Origin: Clostridiales bacterium
GTDB taxonomy: Bacteria > Bacillota > Clostridia > Oscillospirales > CAG-272
Assembly (NCBI GenBank): GCA_012841635.1
Contig: DUUJ01000011.1
Coordinates: 1 to 42,634, forward strand
Reading direction: 5' to 3'
DNA: 42,634 nt
Positions 16,107 through 24,582 of this stretch are shown piece by piece; positions within the stretch are counted from its first letter, which is position 1; each line of letters starts with the position of its first letter. A program made the translations under genes and the position numbers. The notes under the pieces were generated by a model. That model did no database searches. It was not told where the DNA came from and saw nothing but the letters and a program-made list of their open reading frames with translations.

Positions 16107-17123
16107 ATGGGTCAAAAGATTAATCCCCACGGCTTTCGCGTCGGAATCATAAAAGACTGGGACTCGAGATGGTTCGTGGGAAATGAAAAGTTCGGCGATA
16201 CTCTCGTATCCGACTACCAGCTCCGCACAGCGCTCAAGAAGCGTCTTCATGACGCCGGCGTTCCGAAGATCGAAATCGAACGCGACGCTGCAAGAGTCAG
16301 AATATTCATACACTGCAGCAAACCGGGCATGGTTATCGGCCGCGGCGGCACCGAAATAGACAAACTCAAAACCGACATTGAAAAGATGGTCGGCGGCAAG
16401 CCGGTTACCGTCAATGTTGTTGAAATAAAGAATCCGGATATGGACGCTCAGCTGGTTGCCGAGAACATCTCGTCCCAGCTCGAAAGACGCTCTTCGTTCC
16501 GCCGCGCCATGAAGCAGTGCATCGCACGCACCATGAAGAGCGGAGCCAAGGGAATCAAAGTCCGCTGCGGCGGCCGCCTCAACGGCGCCGAGATCGCGCG
16601 TTCGGAAACTTATCACGAAGGAACCATTCCGCTTCAGACCCTCCGCGCCGATATCGATTACGGCCAGTGGGAAGCCAATACCACCTACGGCAAGATCGGC
16701 GTAAAGGTATGGATTTACAAGGGCGAAGTCCTTGACGGCAGCAAGACCGGCGGCCGCGCCGCTCTCGAAGCTGCTCAGAAGAGCGACAGACCTCGCCGCG
16801 ACCGCAGAGACGGCGACCGCAGAGACAGAGGCGGCCGCAGAGACCGCAGAGACGGCGACCGCAGAGACGGCGGCTTCCGTTCCGACAGGGGCGGTGAAAG
16901 AAGCGCCGAGAGAAGCTCCGACAGACGCCCGGGCGGCAGCCGTGACGGCGCCCGCGCATCCCAGGGCGGACAGCGCGGAGGACGCAGCACGGGCGGACGT
17001 TACCAGCAGGACAATCGTCCGGCATTCTCGGACGGCCGCACCGCGCCGAGATCCAGCGTACGCAGCCAGAACACCGCTCAGTCTCCGGATGCCAAAGCTC
17101 CGTCGGATACCGCGAACGAGTAA
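16107..17123 (+). CDS. rpsC: 30S ribosomal protein S3 with long RGG/RD-rich C-terminal tail
   Basis: The first 211 residues are a normal S3: [11 protein letters not shown] start, KH domain with VIGRGG at 76-81, and the [12 protein letters not shown] segment near 156-167. S3 lies at the mRNA entrance and contributes to mRNA unwinding. The remaining residues, about 212-338, form an added tail that is very rich in Arg, Asp, Gly and Ser with repeated RD and RGG steps, ending in an acidic, Ser/Ala-rich stretch. Standard S3 is about 210-235 residues, so the protein is some 110 residues longer than usual. The DNA of the tail holds short tandem repeats (16800-16872). The ribosome binding site AGAGGAG and the downstream gene spacing are normal, so the tail is very likely translated. 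Confidence 0.97.
   Translation: MGQKINPHGFRVGIIKDWDSRWFVGNEKFGDTLVSDYQLRTALKKRLHDAGVPKIEIERDAARVRIFIHCSKPGMVIGRGGTEIDKLKTDIEKMVGGKPVTVNVVEIKNPDMDAQLVAENISSQLERRSSFRRAMKQCIARTMKSGAKGIKVRCGGRLNGAEIARSETYHEGTIPLQTLRADIDYGQWEANTTYGKIGVKVWIYKGEVLDGSKTGGRAALEAAQKSDRPRRDRRDGDRRDRGGRRDRRDGDRRDGGFRSDRGGERSAERSSDRRPGGSRDGARASQGGQRGGRSTGGRYQQDNRPAFSDGRTAPRSSVRSQNTAQSPDAKAPSDTANE
16800..16872 (+). repeat. Tandem GACCGCAGAGACGGC-type repeats in rpsC tail
   Basis: Imperfect repeats of a unit close to GACCGCAGAGACGGC encode RD/RDG steps in the C-terminal tail of S3. The run is prone to slippage, so its length may vary among strains. Confidence 0.75.
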
Positions 17124-17142
17124 TAAGGAGGACTGACACAAA

Positions 17143-17589
17143 ATGCTGATGCCAAAAAGAACCAAGTACCGCCGCGTCCATCGCGGCCGTATGAAGGGCA
17201 AGGCTCTGCGCGGCAACGAACTCACCCATGGTGATTACGGTCTGGTCGCAGCCGAACCCGCTTGGGTAACAAGCAATCAGATCGAAGCCGCGCGTATCGC
17301 GATGACGAGACACATTCAGCGCGGCGGCAAGGTCTGGATAAAGATATTCCCCGACAAGCCCGTTACCGAGAAGCCGGCCGAGACCCGAATGGGTTCCGGT
17401 AAAGGCAGCCCGGAATACTGGGTCGCGGTTGTTAAGCCCGGCCGCGTTATGTTTGAAATGGACGGCGTAACAAGGGCTGAAGCAAAAGAAGCTATGCGGC
17501 TCGCCAGCAATAAGCTGCCGATGAAGACCAAATTCCTTGAGAAAAAAGTTGAAGCCGCAGCTGCCGATTCCGAGGAGGGACAGGCGTGA
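17143..17589 (+). CDS. rplP: 50S ribosomal protein L16
   Basis: L16 of 148 residues, starting [15 protein letters not shown] as in other bacteria. It binds near the A site and central protuberance and positions aminoacyl-tRNA. The conserved [16 protein letters not shown] segment near 50-65 and the [17 protein letters not shown] segment near 84-100 are intact. The last 10 residues are acidic. AAGGAGGA precedes the start. Its stop codon overlaps the GTG start of rpmC (GTGA), implying coupled translation. Confidence 0.98.
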   Translation: MLMPKRTKYRRVHRGRMKGKALRGNELTHGDYGLVAAEPAWVTSNQIEAARIAMTRHIQRGGKVWIKIFPDKPVTEKPAETRMGSGKGSPEYWVAVVKPGRVMFEMDGVTRAEAKEAMRLASNKLPMKTKFLEKKVEAAAADSEEGQA

Positions 17590-17804
17590 AGATCACTGAA
17601 ATACGCGGCTTGAGCGCAGCCGATCTGGAAAAGAAGTATAAGGAACTGAAGGAAGAGCTTTTCAACCTTCGCTTCCAGCATTCCATCAATCAGCTCGACA
17701 ACCCGCACAAGATAAGCGATACCAAAAAAGATATAGCCCGCGTTCTGACCGTCCTCACCGAAAAGAAAAACGCGGCGCAGACAGCCGATAAGAAAAACGC
17801 GTAA
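17586..17804 (+). CDS. rpmC: 50S ribosomal protein L29
   Basis: L29 of 72 residues with the standard coiled helical hairpin: [18 protein letters not shown] near 15-32, then [19 protein letters not shown]. It sits at the tunnel exit next to L23 and contacts trigger factor. The start is GTG, overlapping the rplP stop by four bases, with GAGGAGGGA inside rplP as its ribosome binding site. A short Lys/Ala-rich C-terminus follows. The rpsQ gene follows after 20 bases. Confidence 0.97.
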   Translation: MKITEIRGLSAADLEKKYKELKEELFNLRFQHSINQLDNPHKISDTKKDIARVLTVLTEKKNAAQTADKKNA

Positions 17805-17824
17805 GCGCAGGAGAGGAATTAGTC

Positions 17825-18103
17825 ATGGAAGAGAAAAATATGAATACTGTGACCCGTCCGATGCGCAAGACCCGTGTCGGCATGGTAATATCCGATAAAA
17901 TGGACAAGACAATTGTTGTTGCGATCATTGACAGCGTCGTTCATCCTCTTTACAAGAAGGTTGTCAAGCGCACCACCAAGATCCACGCGCACGACGAAAA
18001 CAACGAGTGCGGCATCGGAGACAGAGTCGAGGTTATGGAAACCAGACCGCTGTCCAGAACCAAAAGATGGCGGCTTGTAAGGATAATCGAGAAAGCGAAA
18101 TGA
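17825..18103 (+). CDS. rpsQ: 30S ribosomal protein S17
   Basis: S17 of 92 residues, a primary 16S rRNA binder with an OB fold: [19 protein letters not shown] near 14-32 and the [18 protein letters not shown] segment near 67-85 are diagnostic. The start at 17825 has AGGAG about 10 bases upstream; an internal Met at residue 6 is a less likely alternative. After this gene the operon has an unusually long gap of 151 bases before rplN, with hairpins. Confidence 0.97.
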   Translation: MEEKNMNTVTRPMRKTRVGMVISDKMDKTIVVAIIDSVVHPLYKKVVKRTTKIHAHDENNECGIGDRVEVMETRPLSRTKRWRLVRIIEKAK

Positions 18104-18254
18104 TTATCGGGGACGGGAGGGGCAAAAACCCTTTCCGAGCCGGCTGAGCCGGGATTATTCAATCCCCCGGAAAAGGCACGCGCGGCGCGGTTTTTAACCG
18201 AAATCCGAATGTGCCGATATCAGCCTTCCCTGTAATATTAGGAGGACAACGAAC
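18104..18254 (+). promoter_or_regulatory. Structured rpsQ-rplN spacer
   Basis: No gene. CCGGC-TGA-GCCGG (about 18140-18152) competes with a longer hairpin, CCGGGATT (18149-18156) with AATCCC..GG (18161-18170, loop ATTC). Further on, a GC-rich CGCGCGGCGCGG stretch is followed by TTTTT (18191-18195), which resembles a weak terminator. The rplN ribosome binding site AGGAGGA follows. The spc part of the operon begins here, so this is a plausible point for separate control. Confidence 0.45.
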
Positions 18255-18623
18255 GTGATTCAAACGCAATCATATATGAAAGTGGCGGATAACTCCGGCG
18301 CGAGGGAACTGATGTGTATCCGTGTCCTCGGCGGAACCCGCCGCCGCTATGCAAATGTCGGCGACGTCGTGGTTTGCGCCGTTAAAAAATCGGTTCCCGG
18401 CGGTCAGGTAAAGCAGGGACAGGTAGTCAGGGCGGTAATAGTCCGCACCAAAAAGGGCGTCAAGCGCGCCGACGGCTCCTGCGTCCGCTTCGACGAAAAC
18501 GCCGCAGTTATAATCGAAAACGATAAGAACCCCACCGGCACCCGTATCTTCGGGCCTGTCGCCAGAGAGCTTCGCGATAAGGAATTCACAAAGATTCTTT
18601 CGCTGGCTCCCGAAGTGCTGTGA
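18255..18623 (+). CDS. rplN: 50S ribosomal protein L14
   Basis: L14 of 122 residues, complete, with the conserved start [19 protein letters not shown] and the [17 protein letters not shown] segment. It forms intersubunit bridge B8 and is the target of the silencing factor RsfS. The start codon is GTG with AGGAGGA about 7 bases upstream. It is first after the hairpin-bearing spacer and precedes rplX by 18 bases. No departures from the family. Confidence 0.98.
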   Translation: MIQTQSYMKVADNSGARELMCIRVLGGTRRRYANVGDVVVCAVKKSVPGGQVKQGQVVRAVIVRTKKGVKRADGSCVRFDENAAVIIENDKNPTGTRIFGPVARELRDKEFTKILSLAPEVL

Positions 18624-18641
18624 GGAGGACAACCGAATAAT

Positions 18642-18956
18642 ATGAATACTCTTCATATCAAAAGAGACGATAACGTAATCGTCATCTCCGGCGATGACAA
18701 AGGCAAAAGAGGAAAGGTTCTTGAAGTATCCCCCTCTGAGGGCAAAGTCATTGTCGAGGGAGTTAATAAAGTTAAGAAACATGTAAGACCCCGCCGTCAG
18801 GGCGAAGCCGGCGGCATCATCGATGTCGACGGACCCATCTATGCCTGCAAGGTGCTCCTTTACTGCTCAAAGTGCAACAAAGGCGTCCGCGTGAAGTCTA
18901 AGATGGACGGGGACAAAAAGATCAGAGTCTGCGCCAAATGCGGCGAAAAGCTTTGA
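18642..18956 (+). CDS. rplX: 50S ribosomal protein L24 (zinc-ribbon form)
   Basis: L24 of 104 residues. The KOW motif is at about 8-35 (DDNVIVISGDDKGKRGKVLEV), and the family motif VNKVKKHVRP follows. L24 starts 50S assembly at the 5' domain of 23S rRNA. The C-terminal part has two CxxC pairs (Cys75/78 and Cys97/100), so it is the cysteine-bearing, probably zinc-binding form; many Firmicutes L24 proteins lack these. GAGGAGGA lies just upstream. Confidence 0.97.
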   Translation: MNTLHIKRDDNVIVISGDDKGKRGKVLEVSPSEGKVIVEGVNKVKKHVRPRRQGEAGGIIDVDGPIYACKVLLYCSKCNKGVRVKSKMDGDKKIRVCAKCGEKL

Positions 18957-18986
18957 TCTGCGCTTCGAATCAGGAGGAAAATAATA

Positions 18987-19643
18987 ATGGCAGATAAAAC
19001 GGAAGGCCGGCCGGCCAAGAAGGCCGGCGCACCCGATAAAAAAGCCGCCGCCCCGAAGGCAGAAAAAGTAACGAAGGAAGCGGCTCCGGCCGAGACCCCC
19101 ACTCCCCCGAGACTTAAAGAGTTTTATAAGTCGGAAGTCGCTCCGGCGCTCATGAAGAAGCACAACTACAAGAGCCCGATGGAGATTCCGAAGTTCGTAA
19201 AAGTCGTCGTTAACGTCGGCGTCAGCGAAGCCCGCGAGAACGCGAAGGCTATCGACGTTGTCATAAACGATATCACTCAGATCACCGGACAAAAGGCAGT
19301 GGCTACCACAGCCAAGAAGTCGGTTGCGAACTTCAAGCTCCGCGAAGGAATGAAGATCGGCGTAAAGGTAACCCTCCGCGGTGACCGTATGTACGAATTC
19401 ATCGACAGACTGTTCAACTTCTCGCTGCCGCGGGTTCGCGACTTCAGAGGCATCAATCCCAACGGCTTCGACGGACGCGGCAACTACTCTCTGGGAATTC
19501 GCGAACAGCTGATTTTCCCGGAAATCGTTTACGATAAGATCGATAAGGTCAGAGGTATGGACATTGCCTTTGTGACCACCGCCCGCACCGATGAGGAAGC
19601 TCGCGACCTGCTCGCCATGATGGGCGCTCCGTTCGCTAAGTAA
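18987..19643 (+). CDS. rplE: 50S ribosomal protein L5 with N-terminal Lys/Ala/Pro-rich extension
   Basis: From about residue 40 the 218-residue protein is an ordinary L5 (starting [18 protein letters not shown] and ending [16 protein letters not shown]), the 5S rRNA binder that forms bridge B1b with S13. L5 is normally close to 180 residues. The first 39 or so residues are an added basic, Ala/Pro/Lys-rich head without predicted fold. It is genuine on sequence grounds: AGGAGG lies 9 bases before ATG 18987, and no ATG, GTG or TTG with a ribosome binding site occurs at the standard start. The function of the head is unknown; it could contact 5S rRNA or tRNA. Confidence 0.97.
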   Translation: MADKTEGRPAKKAGAPDKKAAAPKAEKVTKEAAPAETPTPPRLKEFYKSEVAPALMKKHNYKSPMEIPKFVKVVVNVGVSEARENAKAIDVVINDITQITGQKAVATTAKKSVANFKLREGMKIGVKVTLRGDRMYEFIDRLFNFSLPRVRDFRGINPNGFDGRGNYSLGIREQLIFPEIVYDKIDKVRGMDIAFVTTARTDEEARDLLAMMGAPFAK

Positions 19644-19659
19644 TTAGGAGGATAAAAAA

Positions 19660-19845
19660 GTGGCAAAAAAGGCAATGGTATTAAAGCAGCAGAAAGAGCA
19701 GAAGTATTCCACCCGTGAATACACCCGCTGCAAGATCTGCGGCCGCCCGCGCGGCTATCTCCGCAAATACGGCGTCTGCCGCATCTGCTTCAGAGAGCTG
19801 GCTCAGAAGGGCGAAATCCCGGGCGTAAAGAAGGCTTCCTGGTAA
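19660..19845 (+). CDS. rpsZ: 30S ribosomal protein S14, zinc type
   Basis: A 61-residue S14 of the short zinc-binding (type Z) form: Cys24-x2-Cys27 and Cys40-x2-Cys43 make the zinc site, and the C-terminal [14 protein letters not shown] is characteristic. It binds 16S rRNA in the head late in assembly. The start is GTG with AGGAGGA 7 bases upstream. Bacteria with this form often carry a second, zinc-free S14 elsewhere for zinc shortage; none is in this window. A 141-base spacer follows. Confidence 0.97.
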   Translation: MAKKAMVLKQQKEQKYSTREYTRCKICGRPRGYLRKYGVCRICFRELAQKGEIPGVKKASW

Positions 19846-19986
19846 TACGGAGCCTCAACACAACAATATGTCGAACATCCGAAAGGAGAGAGCGGGTACA
19901 GCCAAACTCCGTCCGCCTCTAACCGTCGGTTGTCCGCCCCGCCGGAATACCGGTCCGGGGCATATAAATCAGGAGGATTATACATC
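19846..19986 (+). promoter_or_regulatory. Structured rpsZ-rpsH spacer
   Basis: No gene. A strong hairpin: GCCCCG-CCGG (19936-19945), loop AATA, CCGG-TC-CGGGGC (19950-19961), 10 bp with a 2-base bulge, ending 9 bases before AGGAGG of rpsH. In E. coli S8 represses the spc operon by binding near the rplE start. A hairpin right before rpsH might be a local counterpart, but I see no proven S8 site. Confidence 0.5.
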
Positions 19987-20385
19987 ATGCAAATGTCAGA
20001 CGTTATTGGGGATATGCTCACCCGAATCAAGAACGCCAGCGGCGCGAAGCATTCCACCGTTGACATTCCCGCCTCTAAAATGAAAAAGGCGATAGCCGAC
20101 ATCCTCGCCGAGGAAGGCTATATCAAATCTTCCACGGTAATAGAGGACGGCAAACAGGGCATTATCCGCGTTACTCTGAAATATCTCCCCGGAAAGAAGA
20201 AAGTCATATCCGGAATACGCCGCATCTCCAAGCCGGGTCTCCGCATCTATGCGTCCGCTTCGGAAATGCCCCGCGTTTACAACGGCCTCGGAATCGCCAT
20301 TGTCTCCACTTCAAAGGGGATTATGACCGATAAAAGGGCAAGAAGAGAAAACATCGGCGGCGAAGTTCTCGCCTTCGTGTGGTAA
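19987..20385 (+). CDS. rpsH: 30S ribosomal protein S8
   Basis: S8 of 132 residues, the usual length, starting [17 protein letters not shown] and ending GGEVLAFVW. It binds 16S rRNA helix 21 and in E. coli is the translational repressor of the spc genes. The longer open frame beginning at 19930 is not used: AGGAGG sits 10 bases before ATG 19987. A second ATG two codons in is also possible. It follows a strong hairpin; rplF starts 16 bases after its stop. Confidence 0.98.
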   Translation: MQMSDVIGDMLTRIKNASGAKHSTVDIPASKMKKAIADILAEEGYIKSSTVIEDGKQGIIRVTLKYLPGKKKVISGIRRISKPGLRIYASASEMPRVYNGLGIAIVSTSKGIMTDKRARRENIGGEVLAFVW

Positions 20386-20401
20386 TTGAGGAGGAACTGA
20401 A

Positions 20402-20965
20402 ATGTCAAGAATCGGAAAGATGCCGATTACGGTTCCCGCCGGCGTCGATGTCAAGATTGACGGCGATCTCGTTACCGTAAAAGGCAAACTCGGCACTCTT
20501 GAGCAGAAAATAAGCCCGAGAGTGACGGTAGAATACGAAAACAATACTATAACCGTCTCCATAGCAAACGAAAACGACAAATCCCGCGCCGGCCGCGGCG
20601 ACAACGCTCTCTGGGGTCTCACCCGCTCCCTTATCAACAACATGGTAATCGGGGTGAGCGAAGGATATCAGAAAAAGCTCGAAATCGTCGGCGTAGGCTA
20701 CAACGCGCAGAAAAACGGAAAAACTCTTACTCTGAACGTAGGTTATTCCCATCCGATTACTTTCGAGGAAACGGATGACGTAACCTTCGAGTGCCCCGAC
20801 GCCGTGACGATAATCGTCAAGTCTGCTTCCAAACAGGCTGTCGGGGAAATAGCATCCCAGATTCGTTCAAAGAGGCCGCCGGAACCTTACCTCGGCAAGG
20901 GAATCAAATACTCCGGCGAGTATATCCGCCGTAAAGCCGGCAAGGCCGGAAAAGCCGCGCATTAA
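20402..20965 (+). CDS. rplF: 50S ribosomal protein L6
   Basis: L6 of 187 residues with the canonical start SRIGKMPITVPAGV and the C-terminal signature PEPYLGKGIKYSGEYIRRKAGK. It consists of two similar domains (about 1-82 and 83-175) and lies near the sarcin-ricin loop where elongation factors bind. The end is slightly extended with Lys/Gly/Ala. GAGGAGGA precedes the ATG. Next gene rplR after 18 bases. Confidence 0.98.
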   Translation: MSRIGKMPITVPAGVDVKIDGDLVTVKGKLGTLEQKISPRVTVEYENNTITVSIANENDKSRAGRGDNALWGLTRSLINNMVIGVSEGYQKKLEIVGVGYNAQKNGKTLTLNVGYSHPITFEETDDVTFECPDAVTIIVKSASKQAVGEIASQIRSKRPPEPYLGKGIKYSGEYIRRKAGKAGKAAH

Positions 20966-20983
20966 GGAAAGGAGCGGATATAA

Positions 20984-21343
20984 ATGTTTAGCAGCAAGAA
21001 AAAGAACGAGGCGCGTCTTAAGAGACATGCCCGCGTAAGAAGCAAAATCAGCGGCACCGCCGCCCGTCCGCGTCTTTGCGTATTCCGTTCCAACGCCAAT
21101 ATCAGCGTTCAGGTAATTGACGACGTAAAGGGAGAAACCCTTTGCTCTGCCTCCTCTCTCGAGAAGGACTTTGACATGAGCGGCACCAAGAAGGACGCCG
21201 CCAAGCGCGTGGGAAAAGCTGTTGCCGAGCGCGCTCTTGCCAAGGGAATCGAGGAAGTAGTATTCGACCGCGGCGGATATCTCTATCACGGCCGCGTAGC
21301 TGAATTAGCCGCCGGAGCCCGCGAAGGCGGACTCAAGTTCTGA
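20984..21343 (+). CDS. rplR: 50S ribosomal protein L18
   Basis: L18 of 119 residues, the main 5S rRNA binder with L5. The basic head (about 1-30), [20 protein letters not shown] near 25-45, and the C-terminal [26 protein letters not shown] are typical. GGAAAGGAG lies just upstream of the ATG. The gene is followed closely by rpsE, 14 bases later. No anomalies. Confidence 0.98.
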   Translation: MFSSKKKNEARLKRHARVRSKISGTAARPRLCVFRSNANISVQVIDDVKGETLCSASSLEKDFDMSGTKKDAAKRVGKAVAERALAKGIEEVVFDRGGYLYHGRVAELAAGAREGGLKF

Positions 21344-21357
21344 GAGGTAAAAGCAAA

Positions 21358-21864
21358 ATGGTTTCAAAACGTATAGACCCGTCGACGCTCGACCTCGTCG
21401 AAAAGAACGTCGTAGTCAAAAGTGTATCAAAGACCGTTAAAGGCGGACGCATCAGAAGATGGTCGGCAATAATGGTTGTCGGCGACGGAAACGGCCACGT
21501 CGGCTACGGACTCGGCAAAGCCGCCGAAGTTCCGGAAGCCATCCGCAAGGCGATCGAAGATGCCCGCAAGAACATCATCAAGGTTTCGCTTAAGGGAACC
21601 ACAATCCCGCACGAAATTATCGGCGAATACGGCGCCGGCCGCGTCCTGCTGAAACCGGCTCCCGAAGGAACCGGAATCATCGCCGGAGCAACCGTCCGCG
21701 CGCTGGTAGAATCCGTCGGTATAAAGGACATCCGCACAAAGTGCCTGCGCTCTTCCAACCCGACCAACGTCGTAAAAGCGACCTTCGAAGCTCTGCGGAG
21801 CCTCCGCACCGCGGAAGAAGTCGCGAAGATCCGCGACATTCCGGTCGAGCAGGTAAGAGGCTGA
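21358..21864 (+). CDS. rpsE: 30S ribosomal protein S5
   Basis: S5 of 168 residues. The N-terminal double-stranded-RNA-binding fold contains [19 protein letters not shown], with the loop (about 25-30) where spectinomycin-resistance changes arise; it looks wild type. The C-terminal domain has [19 protein letters not shown] and [16 protein letters not shown]5 lies at the mRNA entry and affects decoding accuracy. GAGAGGT precedes the ATG by about 8 bases. rpmD follows after 13 bases. Confidence 0.98.
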   Translation: MVSKRIDPSTLDLVEKNVVVKSVSKTVKGGRIRRWSAIMVVGDGNGHVGYGLGKAAEVPEAIRKAIEDARKNIIKVSLKGTTIPHEIIGEYGAGRVLLKPAPEGTGIIAGATVRALVESVGIKDIRTKCLRSSNPTNVVKATFEALRSLRTAEEVAKIRDIPVEQVRG

Positions 21865-21877
21865 GGGGAGGACAATA

Positions 21878-22063
21878 ATGGAAAAGACTATAAAGGTCAC
21901 CCTGATAAGAAGCCTTATCGGATCCAAGCCGAAAACCAAAGCAAACGCAGAAGCTCTCGGTCTTAAAAAAATCGGCGACTGCTTTGTAGGACCTGACACT
22001 CCGGCAACCAGAGGAAAGGTCAGAATTATCGAGCATCTCGTAGAGCTCGAAGAAGAAGTCTGA
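21878..22063 (+). CDS. rpmD: 50S ribosomal protein L30
   Basis: L30 of 61 residues, the small bacterial form: IKVTLIRSLIGSKPKTKANAEALGL is typical, and the end is acidic (EHLVELEEEV). It binds 23S rRNA near the 5S rRNA and is not present in all bacteria. GGGGAGGA lies about 5 bases before the ATG. The gene stands between rpsE and rplO as is standard in Firmicutes. Confidence 0.97.
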   Translation: MEKTIKVTLIRSLIGSKPKTKANAEALGLKKIGDCFVGPDTPATRGKVRIIEHLVELEEEV

Positions 22064-22105
22064 CTCATCTCTGACAGGCTTGTATAAAATTAAGGAGGAA
22101 ACTTA

Positions 22106-22546
22106 ATGAAGCTCCATGAATTATCGCCTGCAGCCGGTTCTGTCAAAAAAAGTTGGCGCGTCGGCCGCGGCATAGGTTCCGGTAACGGAAAAACCTCCGG
22201 AAGAGGACATAAGGGTCAGAAGGCCCGCTCCGGCGCATCGATTCGCCGGGGATTTGAAGGCGGACAGCTCCCGCTGTACCGCAAGCATCCGAAGAAAGGC
22301 TTTACGTCTTTCGCTCCGGTTGAATATGCAATCGTAAATCTCAATACCCTTAATAAATACGAAGACGGCTCTGTCATAGACCTTGAAAGCCTTATGGCAG
22401 ACGGAGTTGTAAGAAAGCCTCTTGCGGGACTTAAAGTTCTGGCAAACGGCGAGCTTAAAAAGCAGCTTACCGTAAAGGCGACTAAATTCTCCGCAGCCGC
22501 TAAAGAGAAGATAGAGGCTGCGGGCGGAAAAGCCGAGGAGGTCTGA
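22106..22546 (+). CDS. rplO: 50S ribosomal protein L15
   Basis: L15 of 146 residues: [41 protein letters not shown] is the usual flexible glycine-rich head reaching deep into 23S rRNA (key residues 19-44), followed by [17 protein letters not shown] near 51-68. It is a late 50S assembly protein. AAGGAGGA lies 7 bases before the ATG. Its 3' end provides the ribosome binding site of secY, which starts one base after its stop codon. Confidence 0.97.
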   Translation: MKLHELSPAAGSVKKSWRVGRGIGSGNGKTSGRGHKGQKARSGASIRRGFEGGQLPLYRKHPKKGFTSFAPVEYAIVNLNTLNKYEDGSVIDLESLMADGVVRKPLAGLKVLANGELKKQLTVKATKFSAAAKEKIEAAGGKAEEV

Positions 22547-22547
22547 G

Positions 22548-23834
22548 GTGTTTCAGACTTTTAAAAACGCATGGAAGGTGCCGGAGCTCCGCAAAAAGAT
22601 GCTCTTCACTCTGCTCATACTCCTGCTTTACCGTATCGGAGCCGTTATCCCGGTTCCCTTCGTATCGAGCGACAAAATGCACGCTCTGATGAGCATGGGC
22701 AGCGGCTCGATGTTCCAGTATCTGAACATCATGTCCGGCGAAGCGTTCTCAAGGGCCAACCTGTTCGCTTTGGCCGTAAGCCCCTACATCACCGCGCAGA
22801 TTATAATGCAGCTTCTTACAATCGCCATCCCCGCCCTTGAAAAGCTTTCGAAGCTCGGCGAGGAAGGACAGAAGAAGATCCAGCAGATTACCCGCTATGT
22901 ATCGGTCGGATTAGGTCTCATCACCTCATACGGCTATTACATGTACATGCGCAACAACGACATCCTTACCAACAAAGGTATCTTCGAAGCATTCGTCATC
23001 ATTGCCTGCTACACCGCCGGCGCTTCCCTTATCATGTGGCTCTGCAGTAAGGTCGACGAACACGGAATCGGCAACGGAGTCAACATGGTGCTCTTCTCGA
23101 ACATCGTTTCGTCCGGAGCCACCATTGCCGGCACATTGATCGGATTTGTGCAGCAGTACAAGGTTTTGGGCGTCCTGCTCGATATCGTCATCATGATTGC
23201 TATGATTGCCATCATAGTCTTCGTGGTATTCGTGACCAACTCGGAGAGGCGCATCCCGATCCAGTACGCCAAGCGCACCGTCGGACGCAAAATGTACGGC
23301 GGACAGAGCTCGAACCTGCCGATTAAGCTGAACATGAACGGCGTTCTGCCGATCATCTTCGCAAACTCGGTGGTTGCGATCCCGTCGACGATAGCCATGG
23401 TATTCCCGCCGAAACCCGGCGGATTCGGAGAGAAGCTTGTAAATTTCTTAGGCTATAACTCCTGGTTCTATGTCGTAGTATTCTTCGCGCTTATTATACT
23501 CTTCTCCTTCTTCTACATCACAATCTCCTTCAATCCGATCGAGGTTGCGAACAATCTGAAGAAGAACGGCGGTTCGATCCCCGGCATCCGCCCGGGCAAA
23601 CCGACCTCCGACTTTATCACGAAGGTTCTTAACCGCATAACTCTGATAGGAGCCCTCTTCCTCGACGTTATCGCCGTGCTTCCGCTGGTAGTCAATATGG
23701 TCACCGGCAGCTCTCTCGGCTCTCTGGCGTTCGGAGGCAGCTCGCTGCTCATCGTCGTCGGCGTAGTTCTTGAGACCGCGCGCGGACTCGAGGCTCAGAT
23801 GACAATGCGTCATTACAAGGGATTCCTTGAGTGA
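22548..23834 (+). CDS. secY: Preprotein translocase channel SecY
   Basis: SecY of 428 residues with about ten transmembrane segments: an N-terminal amphipathic start (MFQTFKNAWKVPELRKKM), the plug region near 55-75, GIGNGVNMVLF near 170-180, and the cytoplasmic loop ending RRIPIQYAKR with the conserved Arg. The C-terminus keeps the MRHYKGFLE ending. It forms the Sec channel for protein export and membrane insertion with SecE and SecG, which are encoded elsewhere. The start is GTG, directly after rplO, with GAGGAGGT five bases upstream. adk follows after 58 bases. Confidence 0.98.
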   Translation: MFQTFKNAWKVPELRKKMLFTLLILLLYRIGAVIPVPFVSSDKMHALMSMGSGSMFQYLNIMSGEAFSRANLFALAVSPYITAQIIMQLLTIAIPALEKLSKLGEEGQKKIQQITRYVSVGLGLITSYGYYMYMRNNDILTNKGIFEAFVIIACYTAGASLIMWLCSKVDEHGIGNGVNMVLFSNIVSSGATIAGTLIGFVQQYKVLGVLLDIVIMIAMIAIIVFVVFVTNSERRIPIQYAKRTVGRKMYGGQSSNLPIKLNMNGVLPIIFANSVVAIPSTIAMVFPPKPGGFGEKLVNFLGYNSWFYVVVFFALIILFSFFYITISFNPIEVANNLKKNGGSIPGIRPGKPTSDFITKVLNRITLIGALFLDVIAVLPLVVNMVTGSSLGSLAFGGSSLLIVVGVVLETARGLEAQMTMRHYKGFLE

Positions 23835-23892
23835 AACGGATGAACTCATACGCAAATTCACCGGCCATGGAAAACGCAATGGAGGACTACGA

Positions 23893-24555
23893 ATGAAAAT
23901 GATATTCCTCGGCGCGCCCGGCGCCGGAAAAGGCACCCAGGCCGAGAACGTCTCCGAGAAATACGGAATACCGGCGATCTCGACCGGAGCCATAATCCGG
24001 GAATCGGTCAAAAACGGCACCGAAGCCGGTCTTGCGGCCAAAAGCTACATAGACAGCGGCGCGCTGGTGCCCGATAAAGTAGTCATCGACATCATCAAGG
24101 AAAGGCTCAGAGATGATGACTGCAAAAACGGATTCATACTCGACGGTTTCCCCCGCACCCTCGTTCAGGCCGAAGAGCTGGAAAAGCTCGGCGTCTCGAT
24201 CGACTTTGCGATAACCATCGAAGTTCCGGATGATAAGATTATCCGCCGTATGAGCGGGCGCCGCGTCTGCTCCGACTGCGGAGCGTCCTATCATATCGAA
24301 TACAAGCCGTCGCTTGACGGCAAAACCTGCGACAAATGCGGGACAGTTCTTACTACCCGCCGCGACGACCTGCCCGAGGTGGTCAAGAGCCGCCTTGAAG
24401 TCTACCACGAACAGACAACTCCCGTAAAGGAATTCTACAAGAAATCCGGCAAGCTGCTGACGGTAATCGGACAGGAGGAGGTCAAGGACACAACGGCTCT
24501 CACCATGAAGGCCGTTGAGACCGGCATCCTTATGTCAAGCGGTACCAAGGATTGA
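23893..24555 (+). CDS. adk: Adenylate kinase (zinc LID type)
   Basis: Adenylate kinase of 220 residues, interconverting ATP + AMP and 2 ADP in the cytosol. The P-loop GAPGAGKGT is at 7-15, the DGFPRT motif at 84-89, and the LID domain carries four cysteines (126, 129, 146, 149) that bind a structural zinc as in other Gram-positive Adk. The frame is open upstream to 23827, overlapping secY, but TGGAGGA lies 7 bases before ATG 23893 and the protein then starts at the family position. The secY-adk-map order is standard for Firmicutes. Confidence 0.97.
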   Translation: MKMIFLGAPGAGKGTQAENVSEKYGIPAISTGAIIRESVKNGTEAGLAAKSYIDSGALVPDKVVIDIIKERLRDDDCKNGFILDGFPRTLVQAEELEKLGVSIDFAITIEVPDDKIIRRMSGRRVCSDCGASYHIEYKPSLDGKTCDKCGTVLTTRRDDLPEVVKSRLEVYHEQTTPVKEFYKKSGKLLTVIGQEEVKDTTALTMKAVETGILMSSGTKD

Positions 24556-24582
24556 CGGCATTTGCCGTGACATCATTCAAAA

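Noticed and set aside
16800..16872. CRISPR-like array in rpsC
   Set aside because: The repeats are short, contiguous and in frame within a coding gene, with no spacers.
15879..17225. 448-codon reverse frame across rplV and rpsC
   Set aside because: Antisense to ribosomal protein genes; its Ala/Ser/Val runs mirror the repeats of the S3 tail.
19868..20083. 71-codon frame between rpsZ and rpsH
   Set aside because: It runs out of frame into rpsH and has no known homology; the region is a structured spacer.
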